DNA of 64,000 nucleotides from Allonocardiopsis opalescens (GTDB lineage Bacteria; Actinomycetota; Actinomycetes; Streptosporangiales; Streptosporangiaceae): NCBI RefSeq assembly GCF_003002095.1, contig NZ_PVZC01000008.1, positions 248,001 to 312,000 of the forward strand, read 5' to 3'. Shown piece by piece: positions 29,691 to 38,626 of this stretch (position 1 is its first letter; each line of letters starts with the position of its first letter). The notes under the pieces were generated by a model. It saw only the letters and a program-made list of their open reading frames with translations, ran no database searches and was not told where the DNA came from. The position numbers and the translations under genes were made by a program.

Positions 29691-31837
29691 TGGGGTTCCC
29701 GGGTTGTGGCGTGGTCGATGGCGGCGATGACCTGGCGGGCGCGGTCGTGTTCGGCAGTCAGGCGCTGTTTCTCGCCGACGGGAATGCGCGGGTTGCCGAG
29801 GAAGGTCTCGGTGGTCTTGGCCGCCCCGGCCCAGATTTCGCGGTGTTCGGCGTTGAAGGTGGCCTGGGGACAGCGGGCCGCGTCGCAGAGCCCGGCCAGT
29901 GGCTGGTCTGCGGTGGGGGTGCCGGCGAGTTTGAGGCAGAGCGCCTTGGCCGGGTCGGTGAACCAGCAGTAGTTCGCCGGCTGGATGTGCAGGGCCGCGG
30001 CCCGCTTCTTCAGCAGCAGCTCGACGTGGCGGTCGGTGGCCACCACCGTGGCGGGTGTGGCGTCGAGTTTGGCCAGTTCGTCGTCGACGTGCTCGAACGC
30101 CGCGATCAGCCCCCGCGCGCCGGGGCCGACCGGGAACCGGCCATCCCGGTAGGCCCGGTAGGCAGCCTTGGTGAGTTCGAGTTTGTGGGTGTGTTCCTCG
30201 CGTTTCATCTCGGCATGCAGACGGCCCTGCGCTCCGCCGGGTCGGGCGGCGTATCCCTCCGTTGTGGACACGCTGACCTGCTTGAGGTGGACTTTCGCGG
30301 CCCAGAGCCCGTGCGGGCGGTGCGCCATCTCCAAAGACAGTGAGCGGCGCGTCATCCGAGCGGTGATGTCGCCGTCCGGAATGGGCTCCAGTCCCAGCCG
30401 GGCTCCGTTCGGGCTGTTGACCCACCGCCGGAACGCGCGGAACCGCTCGGTCAAGTTGAAGCGGCCGAACACTGACTCCCTCGGCCGCGGGGCGGCCAGG
30501 TAGGTCTTCGCCCCTGCGAGGCGGATGGCCAGCTCGACGGCCCGGTAGGCGGGCTCGATGACCACCCACTCGTCTGAGACCCCACCCCACTGCTGTCCCT
30601 TGATCAGGGTGCTGGCCAGCCGGAAGCGCATCAACCCCGCCGTGACCTCCTCCGGCGGCAGTAGGGACTCCCCGTTCAGTTCCATCAGCTCACCGGACCG
30701 CATCCCGGTGATCGTGGACGTCACGAACAGCGCGGCGTTGAACACGATCAGCGTGAGGTCATCGACCTGAGCAGTCGTCAGCGGTCTGCTCCAGGGAACC
30801 CGGTCGCCGCTGTCCGCCCGACAGACGAGGGCGGCGTCGCGGGCCCACTGCGGGCTCACCCCGACTTGCGCGGCCGCCGACTCGGTCACCTCCCGGAACC
30901 GGCGGAGTTCGGGAGCGTGGAACCGGCGAGTGCGCAGATCGCGGGCGAGTTCTGCGAAGGTGACCCGCAGCAGAGGATCATCCGAGTTCCATCCGGCTGC
31001 CATTCGCTCCCGGACGTGGTGTTCGTCCAGTTCAGGCAGCGGCTCACCCCGGGCGATGTAGTCGGCCAGTAGTTCGGTGTACTCGTCGTGTCGCGGCCGG
31101 CGGTCGGAAATCGGGATACTTCGGCGGGCAGCGAGGTGTTCGGCCAGCGCCGCGGCGTGAGGTCCGACGGTTTCGACGAGGTAGAGCCCAGCGCGCAGCG
31201 CCGGACCCAGCACGGCGTCGGTGATCGGCGGCGTCGTGTTCTCACCGCCCCGTTTGAATCCAGCGACCTGCGAAGCGGTCGTACCGGACCAGGGCATGAA
31301 TCCGGTTGGGTAGCGGTCGGCAGTGAACATCTCGGTGTAGCGGGCGAGATCCTTGACCACCACGATGTCGCAGAGCAGGCTCGTGGACCTCAATCCGTCG
31401 GCCCGCCGCTGATGCAGCCACCGGTCGCAATGCTGCTGCGTCAACTCCCCGAGGTGACCGACCCCCTCCTCGGCCAGCCAGCGCAGCCACGCGACAGCTT
31501 TGATGCGCCGCTGGGCGCAGGTGCTCAAGGACAGCTGGTCGCGAAGAGCCCAGGGCAACTGGGCGATCACTGCGTGGCGAGGGGCGCGCAACGCGACCAG
31601 GAACTCGCGGACCAAAAGTTGCCAGTGCGGTTGCGTGATCTCGCTGAAATCCCAGACGAGATAGAGGGGATGGAACTGGATCGGCGTGTCGCGAACCCCG
31701 CGCAGGTCCCATCGGTGGTCGTCGAACCGAGGGCGGGGGCCAGCGGGCTCCATGTCGAGATCCAGCAGTTCGTGCACGTACTGGCCCGAGAACGGCGACT
31801 GGGCGAGCGTCTCGTGGTGGATGGGGTGGGTGGTCAT
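29687..31837 (-). CDS. Tyrosine recombinase, third of the trio (TnpB/RitC-like)
   Basis: A 716-aa site-specific recombinase, the largest of the three. Catalytic features can be located: Arg I in TSTITGMRSGELMEL, a TARMTRRSLSLEMAHRP region for the box II Arg/His, HLKQVSVSTT, and the nucleophile Tyr in STTEGYAARPGG. A long C-terminal extension of about 190 residues contains Cys residues (YCWF, LCLK, LCDAARCP) that could form a zinc finger. It starts at ATG 31837 overlapping the previous stop by 4 bases. Members of such trios act together in transposition. Confidence 0.88.
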   Translation of the reverse strand: MTTHPIHHETLAQSPFSGQYVHELLDLDMEPAGPRPRFDDHRWDLRGVRDTPIQFHPLYLVWDFSEITQPHWQLLVREFLVALRAPRHAVIAQLPWALRDQLSLSTCAQRRIKAVAWLRWLAEEGVGHLGELTQQHCDRWLHQRRADGLRSTSLLCDIVVVKDLARYTEMFTADRYPTGFMPWSGTTASQVAGFKRGGENTTPPITDAVLGPALRAGLYLVETVGPHAAALAEHLAARRSIPISDRRPRHDEYTELLADYIARGEPLPELDEHHVRERMAAGWNSDDPLLRVTFAELARDLRTRRFHAPELRRFREVTESAAAQVGVSPQWARDAALVCRADSGDRVPWSRPLTTAQVDDLTLIVFNAALFVTSTITGMRSGELMELNGESLLPPEEVTAGLMRFRLASTLIKGQQWGGVSDEWVVIEPAYRAVELAIRLAGAKTYLAAPRPRESVFGRFNLTERFRAFRRWVNSPNGARLGLEPIPDGDITARMTRRSLSLEMAHRPHGLWAAKVHLKQVSVSTTEGYAARPGGAQGRLHAEMKREEHTHKLELTKAAYRAYRDGRFPVGPGARGLIAAFEHVDDELAKLDATPATVVATDRHVELLLKKRAAALHIQPANYCWFTDPAKALCLKLAGTPTADQPLAGLCDAARCPQATFNAEHREIWAGAAKTTETFLGNPRIPVGEKQRLTAEHDRARQVIAAIDHATTREPQ

Positions 31838-33552
31838 TGGGTGGTTTCCTCGGGGCGCAGGGGCAGTTCGTCGTCACGGTCGCCGACCTCTGTCGCTGCG
31901 GCCGCGAGCACGGCGGGAGCGAACTTCGGCAGGATGTCGCTGTCCAGCCGGTGGGCGTAGGGGCCGAACACCGCCGAGAACTGCGGCATGGTCATCTGCC
32001 GGAACTGGCGGGCGAAGAACGCCTTCAAGCGCAGCAGGTTCGGCGCGTGCCGTGGAGCGAACACCGCCAGCGGACACAGCAAGCACACCCACGGCCTGGC
32101 CGGACACGGCCGGCCTTTCGGGCCGTGCAACCCGGCCAGTTGGTCGGCGCATGCCGCGGTGAACACATCCCGCCGCCCACCCGCCAACTCCTGGATCACC
32201 TCGTCGGTGAGCGCCAGGTGCTGGATCTGGTCGGGAAACTGCCGGGCTGCGTCGGCCGCGTTCTCGGTGGACAGCACCATCGGGGTATGGGCCTTGCGCA
32301 CCAGGTCGGCTTGGGCCTCTTCGATCACCGTGGCCAGCGCGTCGATCTGCGCCCGACTGGTCGGCGCCAGGTAGTGATCGCCTTCCACCTTCGCACTGTG
32401 GTTCGGATCGATCGTGGCCCGCCCGGTCCAGGCGCTCTTGTCCCGCCGCTGCTCGAACGTCGTGCGGAAGCGATGCCGATGCAGGGAGAACGGCCGCCCG
32501 TCGTCACCGGTCAACGCCTGCGCCCGAACCCAGGAGTGCATGGCCGATCTATTGAGGCTCGGGACCGCCACTCGCTCGCTCCCTTGAGTGAAGTGAACGA
32601 GCCAGAGAGCTGAACGAACCGGTGCGGCAGCGAACGGACGCACCAGGGCCGAGTAGTCCAGCCAGTGGCGCAGCACCCGAACCGCCTCGGCGGGCAGGTT
32701 CAGGCCTTCCCGCCGAGTCCGGCCCTTGACGTATTCCAGCAGCACCCTTGCGTCCCCGGCCCAGTCGACGTCCTCCAGCCTAAGATCTTGGAGACCGTCG
32801 GGGACGATACCGCTGGTCATTCCCAACAGCACCCGAAACGCCACCACGACTCGCATCGTCGGGAACAACCGCCGGGCAGCCTGGTGGGGCGAGCCCTCGC
32901 GCACCGACTTGCGCGAAACACTGAGATGGGCCGCGATCTCGGTGTAGTTCATCGGACCATGCCGGCGTAGTAACCACAGCCGGTTCGCCATCGGCCGCCA
33001 GCCCCCGACCCGCGGGTCCTGACCGGTCTCTGCCGCTGCGAGTGCAGCCCGCTGATCGGCCATGGCCTCGGCGATGATCTCCTCACAGCAACAGCGCAGG
33101 CGGTCCCACTCGGTCGGGCTGTAGGGCCGCAACGGCCGCGGCGTGGGCCTGCGACGCAACGGCGGCCCGCTCAAGTAGTGGCTCACCTCTGGCCGAAGCA
33201 GGCCGGGCCGGTGCGCATCGAGACTGCGCAGCACCTGTCGGCTCACTTGTTCGACTTGGGGACGGTGCGCCAGCCAGAATTCGATCAACCGTGCCTTGGT
33301 CAGCTCCCCGGCGCTGCCGGTGAACCCGGCTTCGTCCAAGGTCCGGCTCAGCTGACCAATTGCCATCCGGTACTTCACCGCAGTCTGCCGGGCGTCGACC
33401 CTGCCGTGCGGGTGGGTCATCGCCGCCAGGCCACCCGCGAGATCCCGTACTAGCCTCGGACAAGGCAGGTGGTGCAGGTCGAGGGTGTAGCGAGTGCCGT
33501 TGCTAAACACGAACGCCACCGCCAGCGGCTCCTCGATCACACGGGCGCTCAC
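31834..33552 (-). CDS. Tyrosine recombinase, second of the trio
   Basis: A 572-aa recombinase-like protein. HRHRFRTTFEQRRD supplies box II (His/Arg) and GDHYLAPT the likely nucleophile Tyr. The box I position reads MTSGIVPDGLQDL where an Arg is normally found, so Arg I appears to be missing; some Tn554 TnpB-type proteins also lack it. A C-terminal Cys-rich stretch (CPARPWVCLLCPL) may bind zinc. GTG 33552 was selected because it forms a GTGA overlap with the first recombinase's stop; a TTG at 33555 is one codon longer. Confidence 0.85.
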   Translation of the reverse strand: MSARVIEEPLAVAFVFSNGTRYTLDLHHLPCPRLVRDLAGGLAAMTHPHGRVDARQTAVKYRMAIGQLSRTLDEAGFTGSAGELTKARLIEFWLAHRPQVEQVSRQVLRSLDAHRPGLLRPEVSHYLSGPPLRRRPTPRPLRPYSPTEWDRLRCCCEEIIAEAMADQRAALAAAETGQDPRVGGWRPMANRLWLLRRHGPMNYTEIAAHLSVSRKSVREGSPHQAARRLFPTMRVVVAFRVLLGMTSGIVPDGLQDLRLEDVDWAGDARVLLEYVKGRTRREGLNLPAEAVRVLRHWLDYSALVRPFAAAPVRSALWLVHFTQGSERVAVPSLNRSAMHSWVRAQALTGDDGRPFSLHRHRFRTTFEQRRDKSAWTGRATIDPNHSAKVEGDHYLAPTSRAQIDALATVIEEAQADLVRKAHTPMVLSTENAADAARQFPDQIQHLALTDEVIQELAGGRRDVFTAACADQLAGLHGPKGRPCPARPWVCLLCPLAVFAPRHAPNLLRLKAFFARQFRQMTMPQFSAVFGPYAHRLDSDILPKFAPAVLAAAATEVGDRDDELPLRPEETTQ

Positions 33553-35024
33553 CAAGCCCCCACCGGCTCGCCGGAGAACTCGGCCAGCACCTCAGCCGCT
33601 AGCCCCGCCCGCCGGCCCACGTCCTGATAGACCTCCCGGAACACCCGGTCGAGGTCAATCCGGGACAGGTAAACCTGCGTGGTGAGCACCGAAGAGTGCC
33701 CCAAAAGATCCCGCAGCACCTGGATCGGATCGGCCCTGGTCAAATACAACGCCAGCGCCGCGTTGCCGTCGGTGTCGGCGACCAGCTTCGCAGCCTTGGC
33801 GTAGTAGCCGGCGACTAGGCCCTCCAAGGTCGCGAGCGCCATCGTGTGCCGCAGCCGGTGCGGGTGGACGTGCGGAAACCGCGGCTCGAACCGTTCACGG
33901 ATCCGCTCCGAGGCCCGGCGGAACACCGTGGCCCAGTCCACGAACGGCGACCCGTCCCGCCGCACCGCCACCAGCAAAGACCCGCCTCGCTCATCGACCA
34001 AGCGCAGCCGCTCCGCCGGGCTCAGCCGCGACCAGGCCTGCCGCCGTCCGTTGATCAGCCCGCCGCGCCAGTCCGCCTGCGTCACGATCAACGGCTCACC
34101 CACGCCTGGGTCCGGCCGCCACGGCGAACCAACGGTGGCCAGCGGCCGCTCCAGTTCCAGGTAGCGGTGCATCGCGGCGAGCGCCTCGTAGGAGACCCAG
34201 GTGGTGCGCTGCTTACCGCCCTTGGTGATCGTCCCCGCTACTGGCAGCAAGATCGGCAGCACGGTGGGCTCCGAAGGCAGGGGCGGCACCTCCGGCGCCA
34301 GCAGATAGGTGAACTCCTGCTTGCGTAGCCCGCTGGCCAGCACGAACCGTGCCATCGCCGCGTTCCGGCCAGGATCGTGACCACGGAACTCCGGATCGGG
34401 CGCCCCGTCGGGCAGCAGGCCCTCCAGCGCCCGCACGAACAGCTCGGCGAAGTCCGACTCCAGATACTTGACCGTGGTGTGCGGCTTCGGCCCCTTCAGC
34501 ATGGCCAGGTTGCGCCGCACCGTCCTAACCTCGCCCTGCATGAACCGCTTGGCCCAGGCGTAGCTGAACGGCACCGCCTCGGCGTGGCCCTCCTCCACCG
34601 CCCACTCATAAAACCGGGCCAGCGCTGTCACGTGCAGGTTCCACGACGACTCGGCCAACCGCACCGCCAACGGACCACCCAAGCGGTACTCCGCATACAC
34701 GCTCAACACCGCACGCAGCCGCTGCCGGGAATCCAACGCCGCCACGCCCCGCTCACCGAGGAACGTCAGCCAGTCCCGCAGCGCCCGCGCGTACGCCTGC
34801 CACGTGTTCGGCGACGGCGCCCCGCTGACCGGCAACTCCCGCAGCCACCGATTCACCACAACGGTCGCCCGCGGACCCGCGTCGTCCTCGAACCGAAGGT
34901 CGTCCTCGATCAGCACCGGAACACCCGACCGGATCAGCGGCTCGCGCCCGACGTCCCAACCCTGCCACCCAATGGACGAGAAGAAGATCAAATACACCCG
35001 GCGAAAGCTAGACGCCCGACACAA
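33549..35024 (-). CDS. Tyrosine recombinase, first of the trio (TnpA-like)
   Basis: A 491-aa integrase with the complete catalytic set: Arg I in LASGLRKQEFTYLL, HPHRLRHTMALA for His/Arg box II, LLGHSSVLTT, and the nucleophile Tyr in TTQVYLSRIDLDRVF. The N-terminal SAM-like DNA-binding domain is also present (SPNTWQAYARALRDWLTFL). The frame opens at TTG 35024 only 79 bases from the element end. GTG 34997 is an alternative, and neither has a clear ribosome site. It heads the four-gene mobilisation operon. Confidence 0.9.
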   Translation of the reverse strand: MCRASSFRRVYLIFFSSIGWQGWDVGREPLIRSGVPVLIEDDLRFEDDAGPRATVVVNRWLRELPVSGAPSPNTWQAYARALRDWLTFLGERGVAALDSRQRLRAVLSVYAEYRLGGPLAVRLAESSWNLHVTALARFYEWAVEEGHAEAVPFSYAWAKRFMQGEVRTVRRNLAMLKGPKPHTTVKYLESDFAELFVRALEGLLPDGAPDPEFRGHDPGRNAAMARFVLASGLRKQEFTYLLAPEVPPLPSEPTVLPILLPVAGTITKGGKQRTTWVSYEALAAMHRYLELERPLATVGSPWRPDPGVGEPLIVTQADWRGGLINGRRQAWSRLSPAERLRLVDERGGSLLVAVRRDGSPFVDWATVFRRASERIRERFEPRFPHVHPHRLRHTMALATLEGLVAGYYAKAAKLVADTDGNAALALYLTRADPIQVLRDLLGHSSVLTTQVYLSRIDLDRVFREVYQDVGRRAGLAAEVLAEFSGEPVGAW

Positions 35025-35102
35025 TCAACCGCAACACATAGATCAAGGCCCACAGACTCGGCCTGACGCTGTCCGAGACACACCGAAAGTGCTCACCTAA
35101 CC

Positions 35103-35497
35103 TCGCAGACATAGGACCAGTAGCGGCCGTTCTCGACGCGCAGCGCCTCCCGCAGCCGCACGCCTTCCAGGGTGAGGGTCTGGTTCACCAGGCGGACGGC
35201 GGGGTCGGCCCGCTCGGCGGGGCCGTAGCCGACGACCACCGCCTGGTCGCAGCCGTCGACCCGGAAGGGCGCGACGAAGCGCTCGGCCAGCTCGTAGCGG
35301 CCGAGGGCGTCGTCGGGCGCGGGGAGGTCGGCGCGGCCGGCGAAGCGGCTGCGCGACCGCGCACCGGCCAGGCCCAGGACGACGACGCTGTGCTCGGGCC
35401 GGAACCCGAGAACGTAGGGCACGGCCGCCAGGACGTCCGTGGGCTTGGAGAGGTGGAGGAGGGTGGCCGCGCGCTCGGCGGCAGGGCTGGTGCTCAT
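35103..35497 (-). pseudogene. 5' part of a DUF4192-type gene, cut by the mobile element
   Basis: The frame begins with ATG 35497 and encodes the family opening TLLHLSKPTDVLAAVPYVLGFRPEHSVVVLGL. It continues through YELAERFVAPFRVDGCDQAVVVGYG to VENGRYWSYVCE. Sequence then leaves the family and reaches a stop at 35093 after two residues contributed by the element. The remaining two-thirds of the gene lies at 26736-27410. DUF4192 proteins are actinobacterial and of unknown function. The residual 134-codon frame is still open and may produce a truncated peptide. Confidence 0.85.
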
Positions 35498-35549
35498 GCC
35501 CGCAAGCCTGGCCGCCCGCCTTCCGGCCCGCCAGGCCGATCCGCCCGCC

Positions 35550-35587
35550 TGTGGACAACTCCCGGCCCACCGCCCCCGTTATCCACA
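35550..35587. other. Inverted pair of DnaA-box-like 9-mers
   Basis: TGTGGACAA at 35550-35558 is the complement of TTGTCCACA, the form preferred in high-GC actinobacteria. TTATCCACA at 35579-35587 is the classical consensus. They face each other across 20 bases. Two boxes are too few for an origin, but could titrate DnaA or mark a regulated promoter. Confidence 0.45.
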
Positions 35588-35713
35588 GATCCCGCCGCCC
35601 GCCGCTTCTCCACCCCGTTCACCTGGGAGGATGGAAATCGGGGGGTTCCCCGATCCGACGGCCCCGCCGTTGACGGACGGGCGGGTCGCGTACGAGCGCG
35701 GGCACGGACGCGC

Positions 35714-35818
35714 GAGGCACGGACGGGCGATCCGCCGGACGGGTGGTGTCCGCACGGTGGTGTCCGCACGGGCGAGGAACGTACGGGCGAGGCGCGGACC
35801 GGCGATCCTCCGGACGGG
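35714..35818. repeat. Direct repeats in a non-coding spacer
   Basis: A 30-base unit at 35714-35743 recurs at 35789-35818 with three mismatches (both open GAGGC, end CCGGACGGG). Between them a 14-mer, GTGGTGTCCGCACG, is tandemly repeated at 35743-35756 and 35757-35770. The spacing and shared GGACGGGCGA core suggest local slippage or duplication. Confidence 0.55.
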
Positions 35819-35880
35819 CGGAGTGCCGCGGCCTGGACGCCGGTACCTGGGCGCCGATGGGCGGATGTGTCGATGGTGTA

Positions 35881-35918
35881 CCGCCCGGGTGGCCGCCGCG
35901 CGGCGGCCACCCGGGCGG
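35881..35918 (-). terminator. Perfect 17-bp hairpin terminator of the carboxypeptidase gene
   Basis: Arms at 35881-35897 and 35902-35918 are exact reverse complements with a 4-base loop. It begins 5 bases past the carboxypeptidase stop on the transcribed strand. Confidence 0.75.
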
Positions 35919-35922
35919 GCGG

Positions 35923-37002
35923 TCAGTCGAGGCTGTCGAGGCGGAGCGGGTGGGCGCGCTCGGTGTCGGGCAGCGGCTCGCCCCTGGGCGGGATCTGCTC
36001 GGCGCGGTCGGGGTCGATCCGGCGCAGCGAGCCGTCGGCCGCGGACTGGGTGACGGCCAGCATGGCGGCGTAGGCGGAGCGGATCTGCGCCTGCTCGTGC
36101 TCGGCGCCCATGTCGCTCAGCTCGATGAGCACGCTGGCGCTGCCGCGCAGGCCGTAGGCGTTGCGGGCGATGCCCTGGTAGTCGCCGCCCGGGTACAGGC
36201 TCACGTTGGAGCCGGGCACCAGGCGGGTGATGGCGCGTTCGGCCACCACGCTCACCTGCTGGGCGGCCTCGACGTCGGAATCGGCCACGTCGGGGTGGGT
36301 GGGCCACAGCAGCGACGCGGTGATCTCGCGGCCCTCGTCGTCGATGTAGCGGCCCTGCATGTGGTAGTCGACGACGATGTCGGGCCGGAACTCGGCGTAG
36401 GCGCGCTGGATGTGTCCGGCCTCGGTGGCGGGGTTGTCGTCGGGGGCCACGGCCGGGTCGTGGTAGCGGTTGATGTCGTAGCCCTGGCCGGCCTGGCCGT
36501 ACTCCGGGTCGGCGTCGGGGTCGTAGTTGTAGCGCCAGTCGTGCACGTGGCCGTCGGGGTTGGCCCGCACGATGACGTCCACGGTCACCCGCGAGCGCAG
36601 CCAGCGGTGCCAGAAGGAGTTGCCGAGCCCGAGCGTGCGGACGTACTCCAGTGCGGCCGGGGCGCCCAGCGGCTCGTTGCCGTGCTGCTGGCTGATGTAC
36701 TGGATGCGCACGGGGCCGTCGCCGATCCGGGCGGCCCAGACGGGGCGGCCCTGGTTGCTGTCGCCGATGCTGCGGACCTCGACGCGGCCCCGGCTGCGGT
36801 CGGCGATCTCGGCGAGCTCCTCGGCGAGCTCTTCGTTGCTGGGACGGGGGTCGACGGTGCGCGGCAGGGAGCGCACCTCGGCGGCGGAGCGGTCCGCCGG
36901 GGCGCCGGCGGGCTCGGCCTGGGCGGGGGGCGCGAACGCGGCGACGCTGAACACGGCGACGGACGCGCACAGCAGGGAGAGGGGGCGTAGGCGAGAATTC
37001 AT
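35923..37002 (-). CDS. Secreted M14 family zinc carboxypeptidase
   Basis: A 359-aa exported metallopeptidase. Residues 1-29 are a signal peptide (LRPLSLLCASVAVFSVAAF, then Ala-x-Ala-type APPAQA cleavage). The zinc ligands are His107 and Glu110 in QQHGNEP and His214 in VDYHMQG. The general base is Glu294 in LIELSDMG. The substrate-binding Asn-Pro-Asp-Gly motif is at about 148-151. It should remove C-terminal residues from peptides, or act on peptidoglycan peptides, outside the cell. ATG 37002 was chosen over 37038 because it gives a normal n-region. Confidence 0.92.
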   Translation of the reverse strand: MNSRLRPLSLLCASVAVFSVAAFAPPAQAEPAGAPADRSAAEVRSLPRTVDPRPSNEELAEELAEIADRSRGRVEVRSIGDSNQGRPVWAARIGDGPVRIQYISQQHGNEPLGAPAALEYVRTLGLGNSFWHRWLRSRVTVDVIVRANPDGHVHDWRYNYDPDADPEYGQAGQGYDINRYHDPAVAPDDNPATEAGHIQRAYAEFRPDIVVDYHMQGRYIDDEGREITASLLWPTHPDVADSDVEAAQQVSVVAERAITRLVPGSNVSLYPGGDYQGIARNAYGLRGSASVLIELSDMGAEHEQAQIRSAYAAMLAVTQSAADGSLRRIDPDRAEQIPPRGEPLPDTERAHPLRLDSLD

Positions 37003-37053
37003 GCGAAGAAGCTGGCACACCCGGATCAAGCGTGACAAGGGGTGCCGACAGGG

Positions 37054-38412
37054 TCACGCCATGTCTTCTCTCTCACCGGCCAGCCGCCATCGCAGGCTGG
37101 GCGCCTGGGCGGGCCGGTCGACGAGCGCGCGGTCGGCCGCGGTGGGTTGCGCCGGCACGCTGACGCGGTCGCGGCCGGCGTCCTTGGCCTGGTACAGCGC
37201 GAGGTCGGCGGCGGCCAGCAGTTCGATGAGGTCGCGGCCGTGGGCGCGCAGCAGCGCGACGCCCACCGAGATGGTGACCGCGACGGTGGCGGGGCCTTCG
37301 GCGGGCAGCACCATCCGCGCCACCTGGTTGCGCAGCCGCTCGGCCACTCTGCACGCCTCGGCGAGGTCGGCCTTGGGCAGCAGCACCACGAACTCCTCGC
37401 CGCCGAACCGCCCGACCAGGTCGTACTCGCGCAGCTGGTGGGTGAGCATGGTGGCCACGCCGACCAGCACCTGGTCGCCGACGAGGTGGCCGTGGGCGTC
37501 GTTCACCCGCTTGAAGTGGTCGATGTCGACGATGAGCACGCTGAGGTCCTCGTCGCCGCGCAGGGCGCGGGCGATCTCGGCGTCGGCCTCGCGCTGCCAG
37601 GCGGGGGCGTTGAGCAGGCCGGTCTTGGGGTCGGTGCGGGCCGCCGCCTGCAGCTGCTGGTGCAGCAGGCTGCGCTGCAGCAGGATCACCGGCGGGAGGG
37701 TGACCGCGATCAGCAGGGTGGACATGGCGCAGACCAGGGTGACCAGCACTCCCACGCACAGCTCCACCAGGTCCAGCAGCAGGCTCTCGCCGTCCCACAG
37801 CACGTCGCGCCAGCGCAGTTCGGGGGTGGCGGAGTAGGCGGCCACCGCGACCAGCGCCGTGCTGGTGACGGCGAAGAGCACGCCGCAGCCGACGGCCGCC
37901 ATCAGGGAGCGGCCGTCGCCGAGCCAGGCGGAGGGGTTTCCGAGCGGCTCGGGCACGAACCAGCGGAAGACCACGCCGGCGGCGGCGCCGGAAAGGCCGA
38001 TGGCGGCGGCGTTGAGCACCCGCCGGAAGACCAGGGTCCTGCGGACTCGCAGCTGCAGCAGCGCGTAGAGCGGGATGGGCGCCAGCAGCGCGTAGATCGA
38101 CGGCAGCAGCAGGGCGACCGGCAGCCACCAGGCCGACAGGAGGTCTCTGACCACCCCCGCGGGCATGCCCAGCCGCCGGATCGCCTCGACGCAGGCCGCG
38201 CCGCAGGCCAGCACCGCCGCGAACAGGACGAGCTCGGACACCCGGATCGGGGTGTGGACCAGCAGGTAGCCGGCGAGCACCACTTCGAGCGCCACCACGG
38301 TGGCGACGTAGGCGATCAGCGCCTTGGGCTGGGCGAGCAGCGGCAGCGTGGCGGCGTTTCGCTGCGGAACGCCGCGGACCACTCGCTTGACGGAACGGTT
38401 CACCGGAGGCAC
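37054..38412 (-). CDS. Membrane-bound diguanylate cyclase (GGDEF)
   Basis: A 452-aa enzyme making cyclic di-GMP. The N-terminal 270 residues hold roughly eight transmembrane helices in a MASE-like sensor. The C-terminal GGDEF domain is intact: VDIDHFKRVNDAHGHLVGDQVL, then GRFGGEEFVVLLP with the active-site GGEEF. REYD lies exactly five residues before GGEEF, a consensus RxxD inhibitory site, so product feedback is likely. GTG 38412 follows a GGGGG-rich ribosome site. In actinobacteria c-di-GMP commonly governs development through BldD, though no BldD site was proven here. Confidence 0.93.
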   Translation of the reverse strand: MPPVNRSVKRVVRGVPQRNAATLPLLAQPKALIAYVATVVALEVVLAGYLLVHTPIRVSELVLFAAVLACGAACVEAIRRLGMPAGVVRDLLSAWWLPVALLLPSIYALLAPIPLYALLQLRVRRTLVFRRVLNAAAIGLSGAAAGVVFRWFVPEPLGNPSAWLGDGRSLMAAVGCGVLFAVTSTALVAVAAYSATPELRWRDVLWDGESLLLDLVELCVGVLVTLVCAMSTLLIAVTLPPVILLQRSLLHQQLQAAARTDPKTGLLNAPAWQREADAEIARALRGDEDLSVLIVDIDHFKRVNDAHGHLVGDQVLVGVATMLTHQLREYDLVGRFGGEEFVVLLPKADLAEACRVAERLRNQVARMVLPAEGPATVAVTISVGVALLRAHGRDLIELLAAADLALYQAKDAGRDRVSVPAQPTAADRALVDRPAQAPSLRWRLAGEREDMA

Positions 38413-38505
38413 CCACCCCCTGTCTTGTCACTTTATGTAACAGGATAGTTGCAACACGTGCGCACGGAAACGGTAACCGCTAGGTTGGTGAAATGAGGGG
38501 TGAAC

Positions 38506-38523
38506 GTCACCATCCATGGTGAC
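38506..38523. promoter_or_regulatory. Perfect dyad between ssb and the GGDEF gene
   Basis: GTCACCATCCATGGTGAC has perfect 8-base arms around a CC centre. It lies 94 bases upstream of the cyclase GTG. It is short, symmetric and intergenic, so it may be an operator; no known regulator could be matched. Confidence 0.35.
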
Positions 38524-38626
38524 GGGTGGTTCGCGGGGGCAGCGGTCGGAGCGCGACCGGCGACGGGAACGCCCGGCGGCGGACCCCGCCCAACCGGGGA
38601 GGGGAACTGCTATGCGTGGAGTCACC

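Larger units (their letters stand above)
27411..35102 (-). mobile_element. Recombinase-in-trio / Tn554-like integrated element (about 7.7 kb)
   Basis: The interval lies exactly between the two halves of the DUF4192-type gene. It holds three tyrosine recombinases plus a DUF6262/TnpC-like gene in one 4-base-overlap operon, and two divergent cargo genes. The sequence is visibly less GC-rich than the flanks and uses more A/T third positions. The ends show only a short imperfect inverted match: GGTTATG at 27411-27417 and, on the other strand, GGTTAGG at 35102-35096. Boundaries are uncertain by about 10 bases. No target duplication is evident, which fits Tn554-type transposition. Confidence 0.85.
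35498..35922. other. 425-bp spacer: DnaA-like boxes, short repeats and a terminator
   Basis: No gene is supported between the DUF4192 5' fragment and the carboxypeptidase stop. Two DnaA-box-like 9-mers occur at 35550-35558 and 35579-35587. Two copies of a 30-base unit and a tandem 14-mer fill 35714-35818, and a perfect hairpin lies at 35881-35918. Open frames here are side products of the repeats. Confidence 0.5.

Noticed and set aside
29208-30590. 460-codon minus-strand frame extending into the third recombinase
   Set aside because: The part above 29690 overlaps the recombinase in another frame and has low-complexity composition; the real TnpC-like gene starts at GTG 29690.
35550-35587. Replication origin
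   Set aside because: Only two DnaA-like boxes, with no AT-rich unwinding region, dnaA, dnaN or parAB nearby.
35689-35830. CRISPR-like array
   Set aside because: Repeat units are only two copies each, with no regular spacers and no cas genes anywhere in the window.
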